In this document: positions 43,994 through 51,400 of the stretch, in pieces | Layout of the letters: each line of letters starts with the position of its first letter | Numbering within the stretch: position 1 is the first letter of the stretch | Source of the DNA: AWTP1-13 sp963832445 | GTDB taxonomy: Bacteria; Pseudomonadota; Alphaproteobacteria; Rhizobiales; Hyphomicrobiaceae | Reading direction: 5' to 3' | Assembly (NCBI GenBank): GCA_963832445.1 | Contig: CAWHUM010000022.1 | Span: 1 to 64,000 of the forward strand | DNA: 64,000 bases | Translations under genes and position numbers: made by a program | Notes under the pieces: generated by a model | Seen by the model: only the letters and a program-made list of their open reading frames with translations | Database searches by the model: none | Told to the model about the DNA's origin: nothing

Positions 43994-44632
43994 CTATGCG
44001 ACCGTTGGGGGATCCGGGATGCCGCGAAAGATGGTGGCCATGGCAAGCTCAATGTCCAGGCCACCGAGCGGGATCAAGCCATCACGACCGGCGAGCTCCA
44101 CCGGAAGCTTGGGCCACGAGCCATCGCCTTGGCGCGCCCAGAACCAGGCGCGAGGCTCGTCTTGGCTGCAGATCAGATAGGTTTGCACCGAGAGAATGGC
44201 CGTGTATTCCTGCAGCTTCTCGGTGAAGTCGCGGCCGGCAGTGGAGGGCGACAGCACCTCCGCGATGAAGACTGGGGCCTCGCAGGCGAGCCCCTTCAAG
44301 TCCGCGCTGACCCGGTCCACGACAACATCGGGATAGCGGACCCCGTCGGAGGTCTTGACACCGAATTCCGCCACTCCGGTTTCGAACCTCGCGCGGTCCA
44401 GCTTGCCGAGAAGCTCGGCCAATAGATTGGTGGTCACGCGGGAATGCGCCCGCGAAACTTGAATCATCGTGCGGCTGACCTGCCCGTTGGACAGCTCGTA
44501 CTTGTAGGGATGGTGACGATCGAGACGGGTCCCCCAGCGCAGGAACTCCTCCGGGTCGGTGGGAACGTCCTCGAACGGCTCTTGGGCTCGTTCTGCGAAC
44601 CCGACAGCTGGCATGTCTCGAAGGTCGCTCAT
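43994..44632 (-). CDS. Uma2 family (DUF820) PD-(D/E)XK nuclease-like protein inside the his operon
   Basis: A 212-residue protein of the Uma2/DUF820 family. The nuclease-core residues are seen in GVRYPDVVVDRV and FIAEVLSPSTAGRDFTEKLQ. The family is abundant in cyanobacteria and scattered elsewhere, and its function is not known. Here its ATG overlaps the hisA stop (ATGA) and its stop lies 2 nt before hisF, so it is fully embedded in the his transcript. The position suggests precise acquisition between two core genes. Confidence 0.88.
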   Translation of the reverse strand: MSDLRDMPAVGFAERAQEPFEDVPTDPEEFLRWGTRLDRHHPYKYELSNGQVSRTMIQVSRAHSRVTTNLLAELLGKLDRARFETGVAEFGVKTSDGVRYPDVVVDRVSADLKGLACEAPVFIAEVLSPSTAGRDFTEKLQEYTAILSVQTYLICSQDEPRAWFWARQGDGSWPKLPVELAGRDGLIPLGGLDIELAMATIFRGIPDPPTVA

Positions 44633-45360
44633 GAGGTTCTCGCAAGAAGCGCCAGCGCTTCACCTGCATCCAGCCGCCCGTCGTAGAGGGCGCGCCCAGC
44701 AATCGCGCCCTCAAGCATAGCACAATCGGGCCGCAACAGGGCCTTGATGTCCTCGATACCTGCGAGGCCGCCAGAGGCGATAACGGGAATCGTTGTCGAG
44801 CGCGCCAGTTGCGCGGTGGCCGGCAAGTTGAGGCCCGTGAGCACACCATCGCGGTCGATATCGGTGTAGACGATTGCGGCAACGCCGGCGTCTTGGAAGC
44901 GCCGAGCGAGATCGATAGCGGTGAGCTCGCTGGTCTCGGCCCAGCCCTCGACCGCGACCTTGCCGCCGCGAGCATCGATCCCGACCGCGACGCGACCGGG
45001 AAAGCGCTTGCAGGCGTCGCGCACAAGAGCGGGATCGCGCACGGCAACAGTACCGAGGATCACGCGCGCGATGCCCTTGCTGAGCCACGCCTCCACGGTT
45101 GCCAAATCCCTTATGCCACCGCCGAGCTGCACGGGGATGGAAACCGCCGAAAGTATCGCCTCCACCGCCGGCGCGTTGACCGGCTTGCCGGCAAAGGCGC
45201 CATTGAGGTCGACGATGTGCAGGTAGCGGAAGCCCTGCCCCTGGAACAAACGGGCCTGTGCTGCGGGATCGTCATTGAAGACAGTGGCCTCGGCCATCTC
45301 TCCCCGCTTGAGGCGCACGCACTGGCCGTCCTTGAGATCAATGGCAGGAAACAGGATCAC
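44629..45360 (-). CDS. hisA: phosphoribosylformimino-5-aminoimidazole carboxamide ribotide isomerase HisA
   Basis: A 243-residue (beta/alpha)8-barrel isomerase that forms PRFAR. The catalytic Asp is in MILFPAIDLKDGQCVRLKRG, the second Asp in YTDIDRDGVLTG, and the phosphate loops are VQLGGGIRD and IASGGLAGIED. It is the first gene of the hisA-Uma2-hisF transcript. Two plus-strand genes separate it from hisH. Confidence 0.97.
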   Translation of the reverse strand: MILFPAIDLKDGQCVRLKRGEMAEATVFNDDPAAQARLFQGQGFRYLHIVDLNGAFAGKPVNAPAVEAILSAVSIPVQLGGGIRDLATVEAWLSKGIARVILGTVAVRDPALVRDACKRFPGRVAVGIDARGGKVAVEGWAETSELTAIDLARRFQDAGVAAIVYTDIDRDGVLTGLNLPATAQLARSTTIPVIASGGLAGIEDIKALLRPDCAMLEGAIAGRALYDGRLDAGEALALLARTS

Positions 45361-45429
45361 CGCTCGGGGCCTCGCTTGGCTGCCACTGGAGCAACAGCGG
45401 CCATCAGTTCGCTATCATTTGCGTGATCA

Positions 45430-45792
45430 ATGGGCGTCATGTTGCTTCCCAGTCAAGATCGCGTAGCGCCGAATAGCGTAGCCCCAGCCCGGCCAGGTAG
45501 CCGGCCGCTGACCGAGGCGGATGCCATCGACATCTGGATCGCCCGCTGGCTCAGGATCCGCCGCAAGGACCTGCTCCTACGCTACGGCTGCGACCCGCGT
45601 CGGCTCTACGAGATTTGGGAGGAGGCGCGGTTTCCCGGTAGCCGGGCCAAGGCCGCCGAGCTGTTCGCGGCCCGCCATCCGGGCCTCATCGACCGCATCG
45701 ACTTCGGCCCGCACAGGCGCATCCCCCGCCGCCCCCCGCCTGAGCTGCAGCCGGGCCTGTTCGATGCCGTAGAGCCTCCGGAACAAAATTAG
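45430..45792 (+). CDS. conserved small basic protein, unknown function
   Basis: A 120-residue arginine-rich protein. It reads AIDIWIARWLRIRRKDLLLR and then YGCDPRRLYEIWEEARFPGS, with a tail of prolines and HRRIPRRPPPELQPGLFDA. I recall similar proteins in Bradyrhizobium-like genomes but no named family. The basic helical centre could bind nucleic acid. It overlaps no other gene and sits between hisA and the Cas2-like gene. The start may be a later codon. Confidence 0.65.
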   Translation: MGVMLLPSQDRVAPNSVAPARPGSRPLTEADAIDIWIARWLRIRRKDLLLRYGCDPRRLYEIWEEARFPGSRAKAAELFAARHPGLIDRIDFGPHRRIPRRPPPELQPGLFDAVEPPEQN

Positions 45793-45918
45793 AACTTTCC
45801 GCTCGACGCCCCGCCCGAATCGCGGCATGTTCACTCTACGTTCCGGCCGCCAAGTTGAGCGTGCACGGCGGGGACAGCCCTCTCTCTTTCCGAACCCCGA
45901 TCCCCGCGAGCTCCGCCC

Positions 45919-46248
45919 ATGCGCACCTATCTCATCACCTACGACACCGCCGCCCCGAGCCGCCACAGCATCGCCAGCGCTATCATGCAGCTGGGCGAGG
46001 CCTGGGCCCGCCCCCTGGATGCCACCTGGTATGTCCAGTCCAACGAGCGCCCCGGCGCGCTGGAGCAGCGGCTCAGGGCCCTGCTGGACAGCGAGGACGG
46101 GCTGCTGATCCAGCAGGTGCAGGAGAGCGCGCTGCTGCTCAATACGGCCCTGCGCTGGTTCAGGAAGCGTCGCCAGGAGGCCGCAGCCGCGACCAACGTC
46201 GTCGCGTTCCCGACGGCTGCCGCAATGCCCGAGGCGCGGGCGGCATAG
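45919..46248 (+). CDS. SinR/Cas2-like small protein
   Basis: A 109-residue protein. The start MRTYLITYDTAAPSRHSIAS, followed by LGEAWARPLDATWYVQSNER, LEQRLRALLDSEDGLLIQQV and an alternating beta-alpha pattern, matches the Cas2-fold SinR family (ferredoxin-like). No other cas gene and no repeat array is seen in the window, so a CRISPR role is not supported. Stand-alone Cas2-like proteins include toxin-type nucleases and proteins of unknown role. The gene is on the opposite strand to the his genes and lies between hisH and hisA. Confidence 0.75.
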   Translation: MRTYLITYDTAAPSRHSIASAIMQLGEAWARPLDATWYVQSNERPGALEQRLRALLDSEDGLLIQQVQESALLLNTALRWFRKRRQEAAAATNVVAFPTAAAMPEARAA

Positions 46249-46269
46249 CGACCCGTTGGAGGCCACCCT

Positions 46270-46306
46270 TTCACCCCAACCCTCTCCCCACACGCGGGGA
46301 GAGGGA
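46270..46306. repeat. REP-like CCCTCTCCCC palindrome
   Basis: A single copy of the same family as the pair at 28324-28440: TTCACCCCAACCCTCTCCCC, a short loop, then GGGGAGAGGG. It lies at the 3' ends of the Cas2-like gene (plus) and hisH (minus), where it could end transcription in both directions. Confidence 0.75.
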
Positions 46307-46309
46307 GTT

Positions 46310-46963
46310 TTACGGCCGCCACTTCAGGAAGTTGGCGATGAGCTTCAGGCCAAGCTTCTGGCTCTTCTCCGGATGGAACTGGGTGCCCGCCATGTTGTCC
46401 CTTCCCACCATCGCCGTCACCGGCCCGCCGTAGTCGGCCTCAGCCACCAGCGCGCCGCGGTCCGGCGTGGCCAGGTGGAACGAGTGCACGAAGTAGGCGT
46501 GCAGCCCGTCCGGGCCGGTCTTGATGCCCGCGAGCAGCGGATGGTCGTTGACCACGTTCAGTGTGTTCCAGCCCATGTGCGGGATCTTGAGCGCGGGATC
46601 TGTGGGCTCGATCGCCTTCACGTCGCCCTTGATCCACCCAAACCCCGGCGTGACACGGAACTCGAGCCCTCGCTCGGCCATCAGCTGGGCGCCGACGCAT
46701 ATGCCGAGGAACGGCCGGCCCTTGGCGCGCACGCTGTCCTCCAGCGCCACGTGCATGCCGGCAATGGCGTCGAGCCCATTTTTGCAGTCTGCGAAGGCAC
46801 CGACACCCGGGAGCACGATGCGGTCGGCGGCGGCAACATCCGCCGGATCGGACGTCACGGCGATGCCGACATCGGCCTCGCTCTCGCGCGCCGCGCGCTC
46901 GAAGGCCTTCGCCGCCGAGTGCAGGTTGCCGGAGCCGTAGTCGATGATGACGAGGCGCTGCAT
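46310..46963 (-). CDS. hisH: imidazole glycerol phosphate synthase, glutaminase subunit HisH
   Basis: A 217-residue class I glutamine amidotransferase. The nucleophile Cys is in LGICVGAQLMAE, and the His-Glu pair is in GTQFHPEKSQKLG. It supplies ammonia to HisF. The ATG at 46963 (MQRLVIIDYGSGNL) is the family start; an extended frame upstream overlaps the DUF2628 gene and is not used. It lies 7 nt after DUF2628. Confidence 0.97.
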   Translation of the reverse strand: MQRLVIIDYGSGNLHSAAKAFERAARESEADVGIAVTSDPADVAAADRIVLPGVGAFADCKNGLDAIAGMHVALEDSVRAKGRPFLGICVGAQLMAERGLEFRVTPGFGWIKGDVKAIEPTDPALKIPHMGWNTLNVVNDHPLLAGIKTGPDGLHAYFVHSFHLATPDRGALVAEADYGGPVTAMVGRDNMAGTQFHPEKSQKLGLKLIANFLKWRP

Positions 46964-46970
46964 GGCGGGC

Positions 46971-47456
46971 TCAGGAGCGGATGCCCAATAGCGAGCCGAT
47001 GACCGGCGTCTTGCGGGGCGGCGGGCCGACGCGCGGCGAAGTGGGGCTCGGCGCTGGCGCAATCACCGGCTGCTCCGGCAGCCACTCGTCGAAGAAGCGG
47101 CGCTCGCATTCCGCGTAGTTCCGGCCCAACACGGAGCCGAGCGTACGCCACCCCTTACGCTCGAGCGCCCAGCGGCGCAGCGTGTCCGCCTCGAACCCGA
47201 TCAGGATATGCAGCGCGACGACGGCCAGCGTGACCCAGCTGGGGTCGAGCACGCCGACCCACTGCGCGAACTCGAACAGGCCGCTCAGCACGACATAGCC
47301 GAGCAGCGGCCACCACAGCCTATACACGATGAGCCAGAACGGGGCGAACAGTGCCGCCAGCCAGGAGAACCCGTCCTTGACGAATACGAGGCTCGCCGCC
47401 CGGTCGATGCGCTCGCCCGGGGGGTGCGGCGGCTCATGTACGGTGTAGGTCTGCAT
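46971..47456 (-). CDS. DUF2628 membrane protein upstream of hisH
   Basis: A 161-residue protein with membrane helices at about 35-55 and 65-85. It reads MQTYTVHEPPHPPGERIDRA then FVKDGFSWLAALFAPFWLIV, the DUF2628 pattern. The tail is proline-rich (SPTSPRVGPPPRK). In many Hyphomicrobiales this gene sits between hisB and hisH, so it serves as an anchor of the ancestral his order. Function is unknown. Confidence 0.88.
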   Translation of the reverse strand: MQTYTVHEPPHPPGERIDRAASLVFVKDGFSWLAALFAPFWLIVYRLWWPLLGYVVLSGLFEFAQWVGVLDPSWVTLAVVALHILIGFEADTLRRWALERKGWRTLGSVLGRNYAECERRFFDEWLPEQPVIAPAPSPTSPRVGPPPRKTPVIGSLLGIRS

Positions 47457-47555
47457 AGGGTGCTGGAACCCAAGGCTTTGCAGGCCCCTTCTAGTCGTGC
47501 GCACTAGAGAACGCGAGGGTTTTCAACGGCGGTTCGCCGCCGTCCGCCGCACGCG

Positions 47556-48113
47556 CTACTGGTGGGCGTGGCCGCCGGATTGGGCGCCGATGGGCGCGAC
47601 GCGATACTCCACCTCCACGGTGCCGGCCTTCTGGAACACCAGCGTACCTTTGACCGTTTGCCCCGCCTTCAGCCCGGACGCCAGCCCCGTGAACATGAGG
47701 TGATGGCCCCCGGGCTTCAGCTCCACGCTCTTGCCTGGCCTGATCTCGAGGCCATCCGCCAAACGGCGCATCTTCATGACGTTGTTCGCCATCGCCATCT
47801 CGTGCACCTCCACCTCGCTGGCGATGGGCAGACTTCCCCCGACCAGCCGGTCGGGCTCTTTGCCGGTGTTGGTGATCTTGGCATAGCCGCCGGCCACCTT
47901 GGCGCCGCCGGGAGTTGCCCGCGCCCACGGCGCCTCGATCACAAGGGCGCCGATCTTGAAGGTCGGGGCCGCCTTTTTGTCTTGGACGCGCAACAAAGCT
48001 GTCGGCTCGGTGGCCGGTGCGGTCGGGGATTGGGCGACGTGGCCGGAGGCGGCCGGCAGCCAAACGACCATGGCCGCGGCAGCGAGCCCGTGGTGCAAGC
48101 GTGTGGATTTCAT
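47556..48113 (-). CDS. copper chaperone PCu(A)C-type protein
   Basis: A 185-residue exported protein of the DUF461/PCu(A)C family, which delivers Cu(I) to cytochrome oxidase CuA sites in the periplasm. After a signal peptide (HHGLAAAAMVVWLPAASG) the mature part shows the copper ligands in VEVHEMAMANNVMKMRRL and GGHHLMFTGL. The sequence ends GGHAHQ, adding His residues. It follows the DUF2946-like gene on the same strand. Confidence 0.9.
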   Translation of the reverse strand: MKSTRLHHGLAAAAMVVWLPAASGHVAQSPTAPATEPTALLRVQDKKAAPTFKIGALVIEAPWARATPGGAKVAGGYAKITNTGKEPDRLVGGSLPIASEVEVHEMAMANNVMKMRRLADGLEIRPGKSVELKPGGHHLMFTGLASGLKAGQTVKGTLVFQKAGTVEVEYRVAPIGAQSGGHAHQ

Positions 48114-48179
48114 GTTCGACGTCGCACCGGTCTTTGGCCGGCGCACTCCTGCTGGATTGGGATCTAGGTAGGAAGAAAC

Positions 48180-48572
48180 TCACGCGAGAGCAGGAGGGCC
48201 TCGGGCGGGAGGGTGAGCAGCATGGCGCGATTGGGGTGCGTGATGGGTCGCGCGCCAGTGTTCCAACGCCGCCGGCGGCGGGACGAAGGCGGTCGCCCGT
48301 TCAGGCGCAAGCAACGCGACGGCGGAGCCAAGCCCACAGCACAGCTGGCAGCCGCCCTGGTCCCCGTTCCCGGGCGGCGGGATGACAGGCAGCTCCGACC
48401 CGGTTTGCCTATTCGGCCCGGCCCCGCCGTGGCAGAGCTTGGTCAGATCGGTAACGAGCGTTTGATGCTGGAGCGTCGCCGCGATCAGGCGCGTTGCGTG
48501 GTGGACGACGGCTGCGGCGTACATGAGCACGCCCAGCACCGCCAGAACGCTGATCCACCTCTTCGCGCGCAT
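48180..48572 (-). CDS. DUF2946-like small protein next to the copper chaperone
   Basis: A 130-residue protein with an N-terminal membrane or signal helix (RWISVLAVLGVLMYAAAVVH). It has a cysteine cluster in LCHGGAGPN and GGCQLCCGLG, and a His-rich tail. The layout matches the DUF2946 family often found beside copper genes. The cysteine/histidine content suggests metal binding. It lies 66 nt upstream of the PCu(A)C gene and is likely cotranscribed. Confidence 0.65.
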   Translation of the reverse strand: MRAKRWISVLAVLGVLMYAAAVVHHATRLIAATLQHQTLVTDLTKLCHGGAGPNRQTGSELPVIPPPGNGDQGGCQLCCGLGSAVALLAPERATAFVPPPAALEHWRATHHAPQSRHAAHPPARGPPALA

Positions 48573-48703
48573 CGGCCTTGGTTCCTCAGTCAGCCGCACT
48601 AAGCCACAGCGTATACTCGGCTTCAACGGGCCCATTGGTCCGCGCGGCGGCTCAGCGGTACGCTGAATCCGCGGAAATCCTCGGAAACGGGGGCCGAGAA
48701 GGA

Positions 48704-49687
48704 CTAGCCCAGCACTTCCTTGTTGATCACGTTGTCGCGAATGGGCGCACCGTCGAACACGCTCAGGATGTTGCGCACGGACTGCAGGCTCATGCGTTCC
48801 AGCGCCTCGCGCGTCACCCCGGCCATGTGCGGCGCACTGATGACATTGGGAAGATCGAGCAGGGGATTGTCGGTAGGCGTCGGCTCCTGCTCGAACACGT
48901 CGAGGCCGGCGCCGGCAAGTTTCCCCGATACCAGCGCCGCGTGCAGCGCCGGCTCGTCGACGATGCCGCCGCGCGCGGTGTTGACCAGATAGGCCGTGGG
49001 CTTCATCTGCGCCAGCCGCGCCGCATTGAACATGCCGAACGTCTCCGGTGTCTTCGGGCAATGGATGGAGACGAAGTCGGCACGCGGCAGGGCAGCGTCG
49101 AGGTCGGCGACGGGCTCGCACCCCGCCGCCGCAATGGCCGCGGCCGGCACGTACGGGTCGTAGACCAGCACGGTCATCTGCATGGCCTGGCAGCGCTTGG
49201 CGCTGCGCGTGCCGATGCGGCCGAAGCCGACGATCAGCACGGTCTTCTGGAAGAGATCGAACGGCAGGACGGTCAGTCGCTTTGCCCAGCGGCCGTCTTT
49301 TACCATGGCGTGCAGCTCGGTGCCGCGCTTGGCCAGCGCCATCATCATGAACAGTGCCTGCTCGGCGACGGAAGGCGAGTTGGCCGTGCCCGCCACCATC
49401 AGCGGCACCTTTCGTGCGGTCAGGGCCGGCACATCGACGGCGTCGTAGCCGACGCCGATGCGCGCCACCACCTGCATCTCCTTGGCCGCCGCCAGCTCCG
49501 GCTCGCTGAACGCAGTGACGCCGAGAGCTACGCCGTGGACCGGCGCATGCCGCTCCAGCAGCGCCCGGAACTCCGGTGTCGCGATCGCAAAAGGAACCGC
49601 CTCGATGTCGCCACGCTCACGCAGGAGGGCCCAGCTCGACTGCGCCATCGACTCCGGCAGCAGCACCTTCTTCTTGTTGGTCGCCAT
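48704..49687 (-). CDS. D-isomer-specific 2-hydroxyacid dehydrogenase
   Basis: A 327-residue NAD-dependent dehydrogenase. The nucleotide motif GFGRIGTRSAKRCQAM is followed by catalytic Arg (NTARGGIVDE), Glu (GLDVFEQEP) and His (SAPHMAGVT). It resembles phosphoglycerate and hydroxypyruvate/glyoxylate-type reductases. The substrate cannot be fixed by sequence. The ATG at 49687 has GGGGATGG upstream; an ATG 6 nt earlier is also in frame. Confidence 0.9.
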   Translation of the reverse strand: MATNKKKVLLPESMAQSSWALLRERGDIEAVPFAIATPEFRALLERHAPVHGVALGVTAFSEPELAAAKEMQVVARIGVGYDAVDVPALTARKVPLMVAGTANSPSVAEQALFMMMALAKRGTELHAMVKDGRWAKRLTVLPFDLFQKTVLIVGFGRIGTRSAKRCQAMQMTVLVYDPYVPAAAIAAAGCEPVADLDAALPRADFVSIHCPKTPETFGMFNAARLAQMKPTAYLVNTARGGIVDEPALHAALVSGKLAGAGLDVFEQEPTPTDNPLLDLPNVISAPHMAGVTREALERMSLQSVRNILSVFDGAPIRDNVINKEVLG

Positions 49688-49830
49688 TTCCATCCCCGAC
49701 CTGCAAGCGAACGCGGCAACCTACAGCCCCCGCGGCGGCTTGCCCACCACGGGAACGCATGCCGGATACGGCAGCAATGCGGGGAAAGGCGCACGTGCGC
49801 CGGTTGCGCAGCCGGCCCGCCCGGCCTTTT

Positions 49831-51240
49831 CTATTCCGCCGCCATTTGCAGGTTGGTGCTCGGCCACAGCCGCTTGCGGACGACGTCTATGTGCATGCGA
49901 AGGTCGTAGAGCTCGTTGGAGAAGTAGTTCGGCACGCGAATGCGCCGCACCGCCCCGTCGATGCGCTCCAGCTCTGTCTGGTGAGCCTGCAGGTCGTACT
50001 TGGGCCCCCTGGCGTCGAGCTCGCGCTCCAGCGATTTGAGCTGGCGGTACCAGTAGACCAGCCGCCGGCGCACATTCCACACATAGAGCGCCGGGATGGC
50101 CCTCGACAGCGGCATCAGGATGGCGAGCACCGGGATGAGTATGAGCAGCATGTGCGCGGCGTAGCTGCTGACAAACGCTGTGACAGCGAAGGGAACGCCG
50201 AAGCGCTGGTTCAGCTCGGGAAGGAACCGCAGCACAAGGGGGGGCTCGTTCGACCTGTAGACCGCGCGTGCGTCGGGCGACACCTGAAATTCAGGGTCAT
50301 TGGCGTTCGGGAACTGGCCGGCCTTGTAGAACAGCACCGGCTCGCCGTCTCTGTCGAACCCGGGCCTGGGGTTGCTGATGACCGCATGCGTGAGCAGGCT
50401 AACCTGGGCGGGATGCATGTCGGCCCGCACCACCACCGCAGCCGTAGTGGCGAGCAGAGTGATGTCGTCCGAGGGGATCAGCGGGTTGAAGCTGACGGCG
50501 CCTTTGGGCATCCGGACTGTCGTGATTGCAGGGAACCGATGGTCGTAGGCCTCCGCTTCCTCCGAGAAATCCATGAGGCGGATGCCCTGCACCTCGAGCA
50601 GGGACCGCATCTTGTCGGAGTCCGGAGGCGCGATGGTGATCGCCACATCGGCGCGGCCGTCGAACAGAGGCGCCGCGTCAGCCGGCAGATCCTCGTCGAT
50701 CAGCGTGGCGTTGTCCTTGCTGATGCCGTTGGCCTTGAGCAAGTGGTTGACGATGCGCCGCGCACCGCTCTGGCGGGTGCCGGTCATGATCTTCTTGCCC
50801 TGGAGGTCGCGCAGGCTCTTGATATGCAAGTCCCAGCGCGAATACACCCAGATCGGCTCGTAGAACACGCGCCCGACCGACAGCAGCTTGCCGAACAGTT
50901 CGTGGCGCCCCTTGGCCTTCTCACTGGCAAGGCGGCCTTGCAGGCTGCCTACCAGCCCGCCCTTGATGAAGCCGGCGTTGATGGTGGACTTGGGATCGAG
51001 CAGGGCGGTCAGCGTGGCGAAGCCTTCGGTGGTCCGCTGCACCTCGTACTTTATGCCATTGCGCTCCAAGTCCTTGCGATAGCTTTCGGCCAGCTCGAAG
51101 TATTGCGAGCTGCCGGTCGCGATTACGATCTTGCCGTCCCCGATGCTCTGCGATTCGCGCACGAACCCGTAGGACACCAAGCCGACGATGCCGACAACCA
51201 TGCTGGCGACGGCAGTCCTTAGATATGACGACGATTGCAT
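49831..51240 (-). CDS. membrane-anchored TAXI family solute-binding protein
   Basis: A 469-residue protein. After an N-terminal helix (TAVASMVVGIVGLVSYGF) comes a TAXI/TRAP-type binding domain: IVIATGSSQYFELAESYRKD, LLDPKSTINAGFIKGGLVGS and VAITIAPPDSDKMRSL. A C-terminal part adds a long hydrophobic helix (about 350-375, HMLLILIPVLAILMPL) and a coiled region. Usual TAXI proteins stop at about 330 residues. No TRAP permease gene is nearby, so this is an orphan, perhaps a sensor and not a transporter subunit. Confidence 0.85.
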   Translation of the reverse strand: MQSSSYLRTAVASMVVGIVGLVSYGFVRESQSIGDGKIVIATGSSQYFELAESYRKDLERNGIKYEVQRTTEGFATLTALLDPKSTINAGFIKGGLVGSLQGRLASEKAKGRHELFGKLLSVGRVFYEPIWVYSRWDLHIKSLRDLQGKKIMTGTRQSGARRIVNHLLKANGISKDNATLIDEDLPADAAPLFDGRADVAITIAPPDSDKMRSLLEVQGIRLMDFSEEAEAYDHRFPAITTVRMPKGAVSFNPLIPSDDITLLATTAAVVVRADMHPAQVSLLTHAVISNPRPGFDRDGEPVLFYKAGQFPNANDPEFQVSPDARAVYRSNEPPLVLRFLPELNQRFGVPFAVTAFVSSYAAHMLLILIPVLAILMPLSRAIPALYVWNVRRRLVYWYRQLKSLERELDARGPKYDLQAHQTELERIDGAVRRIRVPNYFSNELYDLRMHIDVVRKRLWPSTNLQMAAE

Positions 51241-51400
51241 GCTCCCCGATCCTAGAAAATACGCCTCCCCACACCCCGCCAGTATGCGACCAGTCTAGAG
51301 AAAGGCGCCTGATGCCGCCACAGCGGCATGGCACCACAATGACGCCGGCAGGTTGCGGTCGGCCTTAGTACGCTTGTTTCAGCGGCGGCAGATCAGCGTT

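Noticed and set aside
45919..46248. CRISPR-Cas locus suggested by the Cas2-like protein
   Set aside because: No repeat-spacer array and no cas1 or effector gene is seen anywhere in the window.
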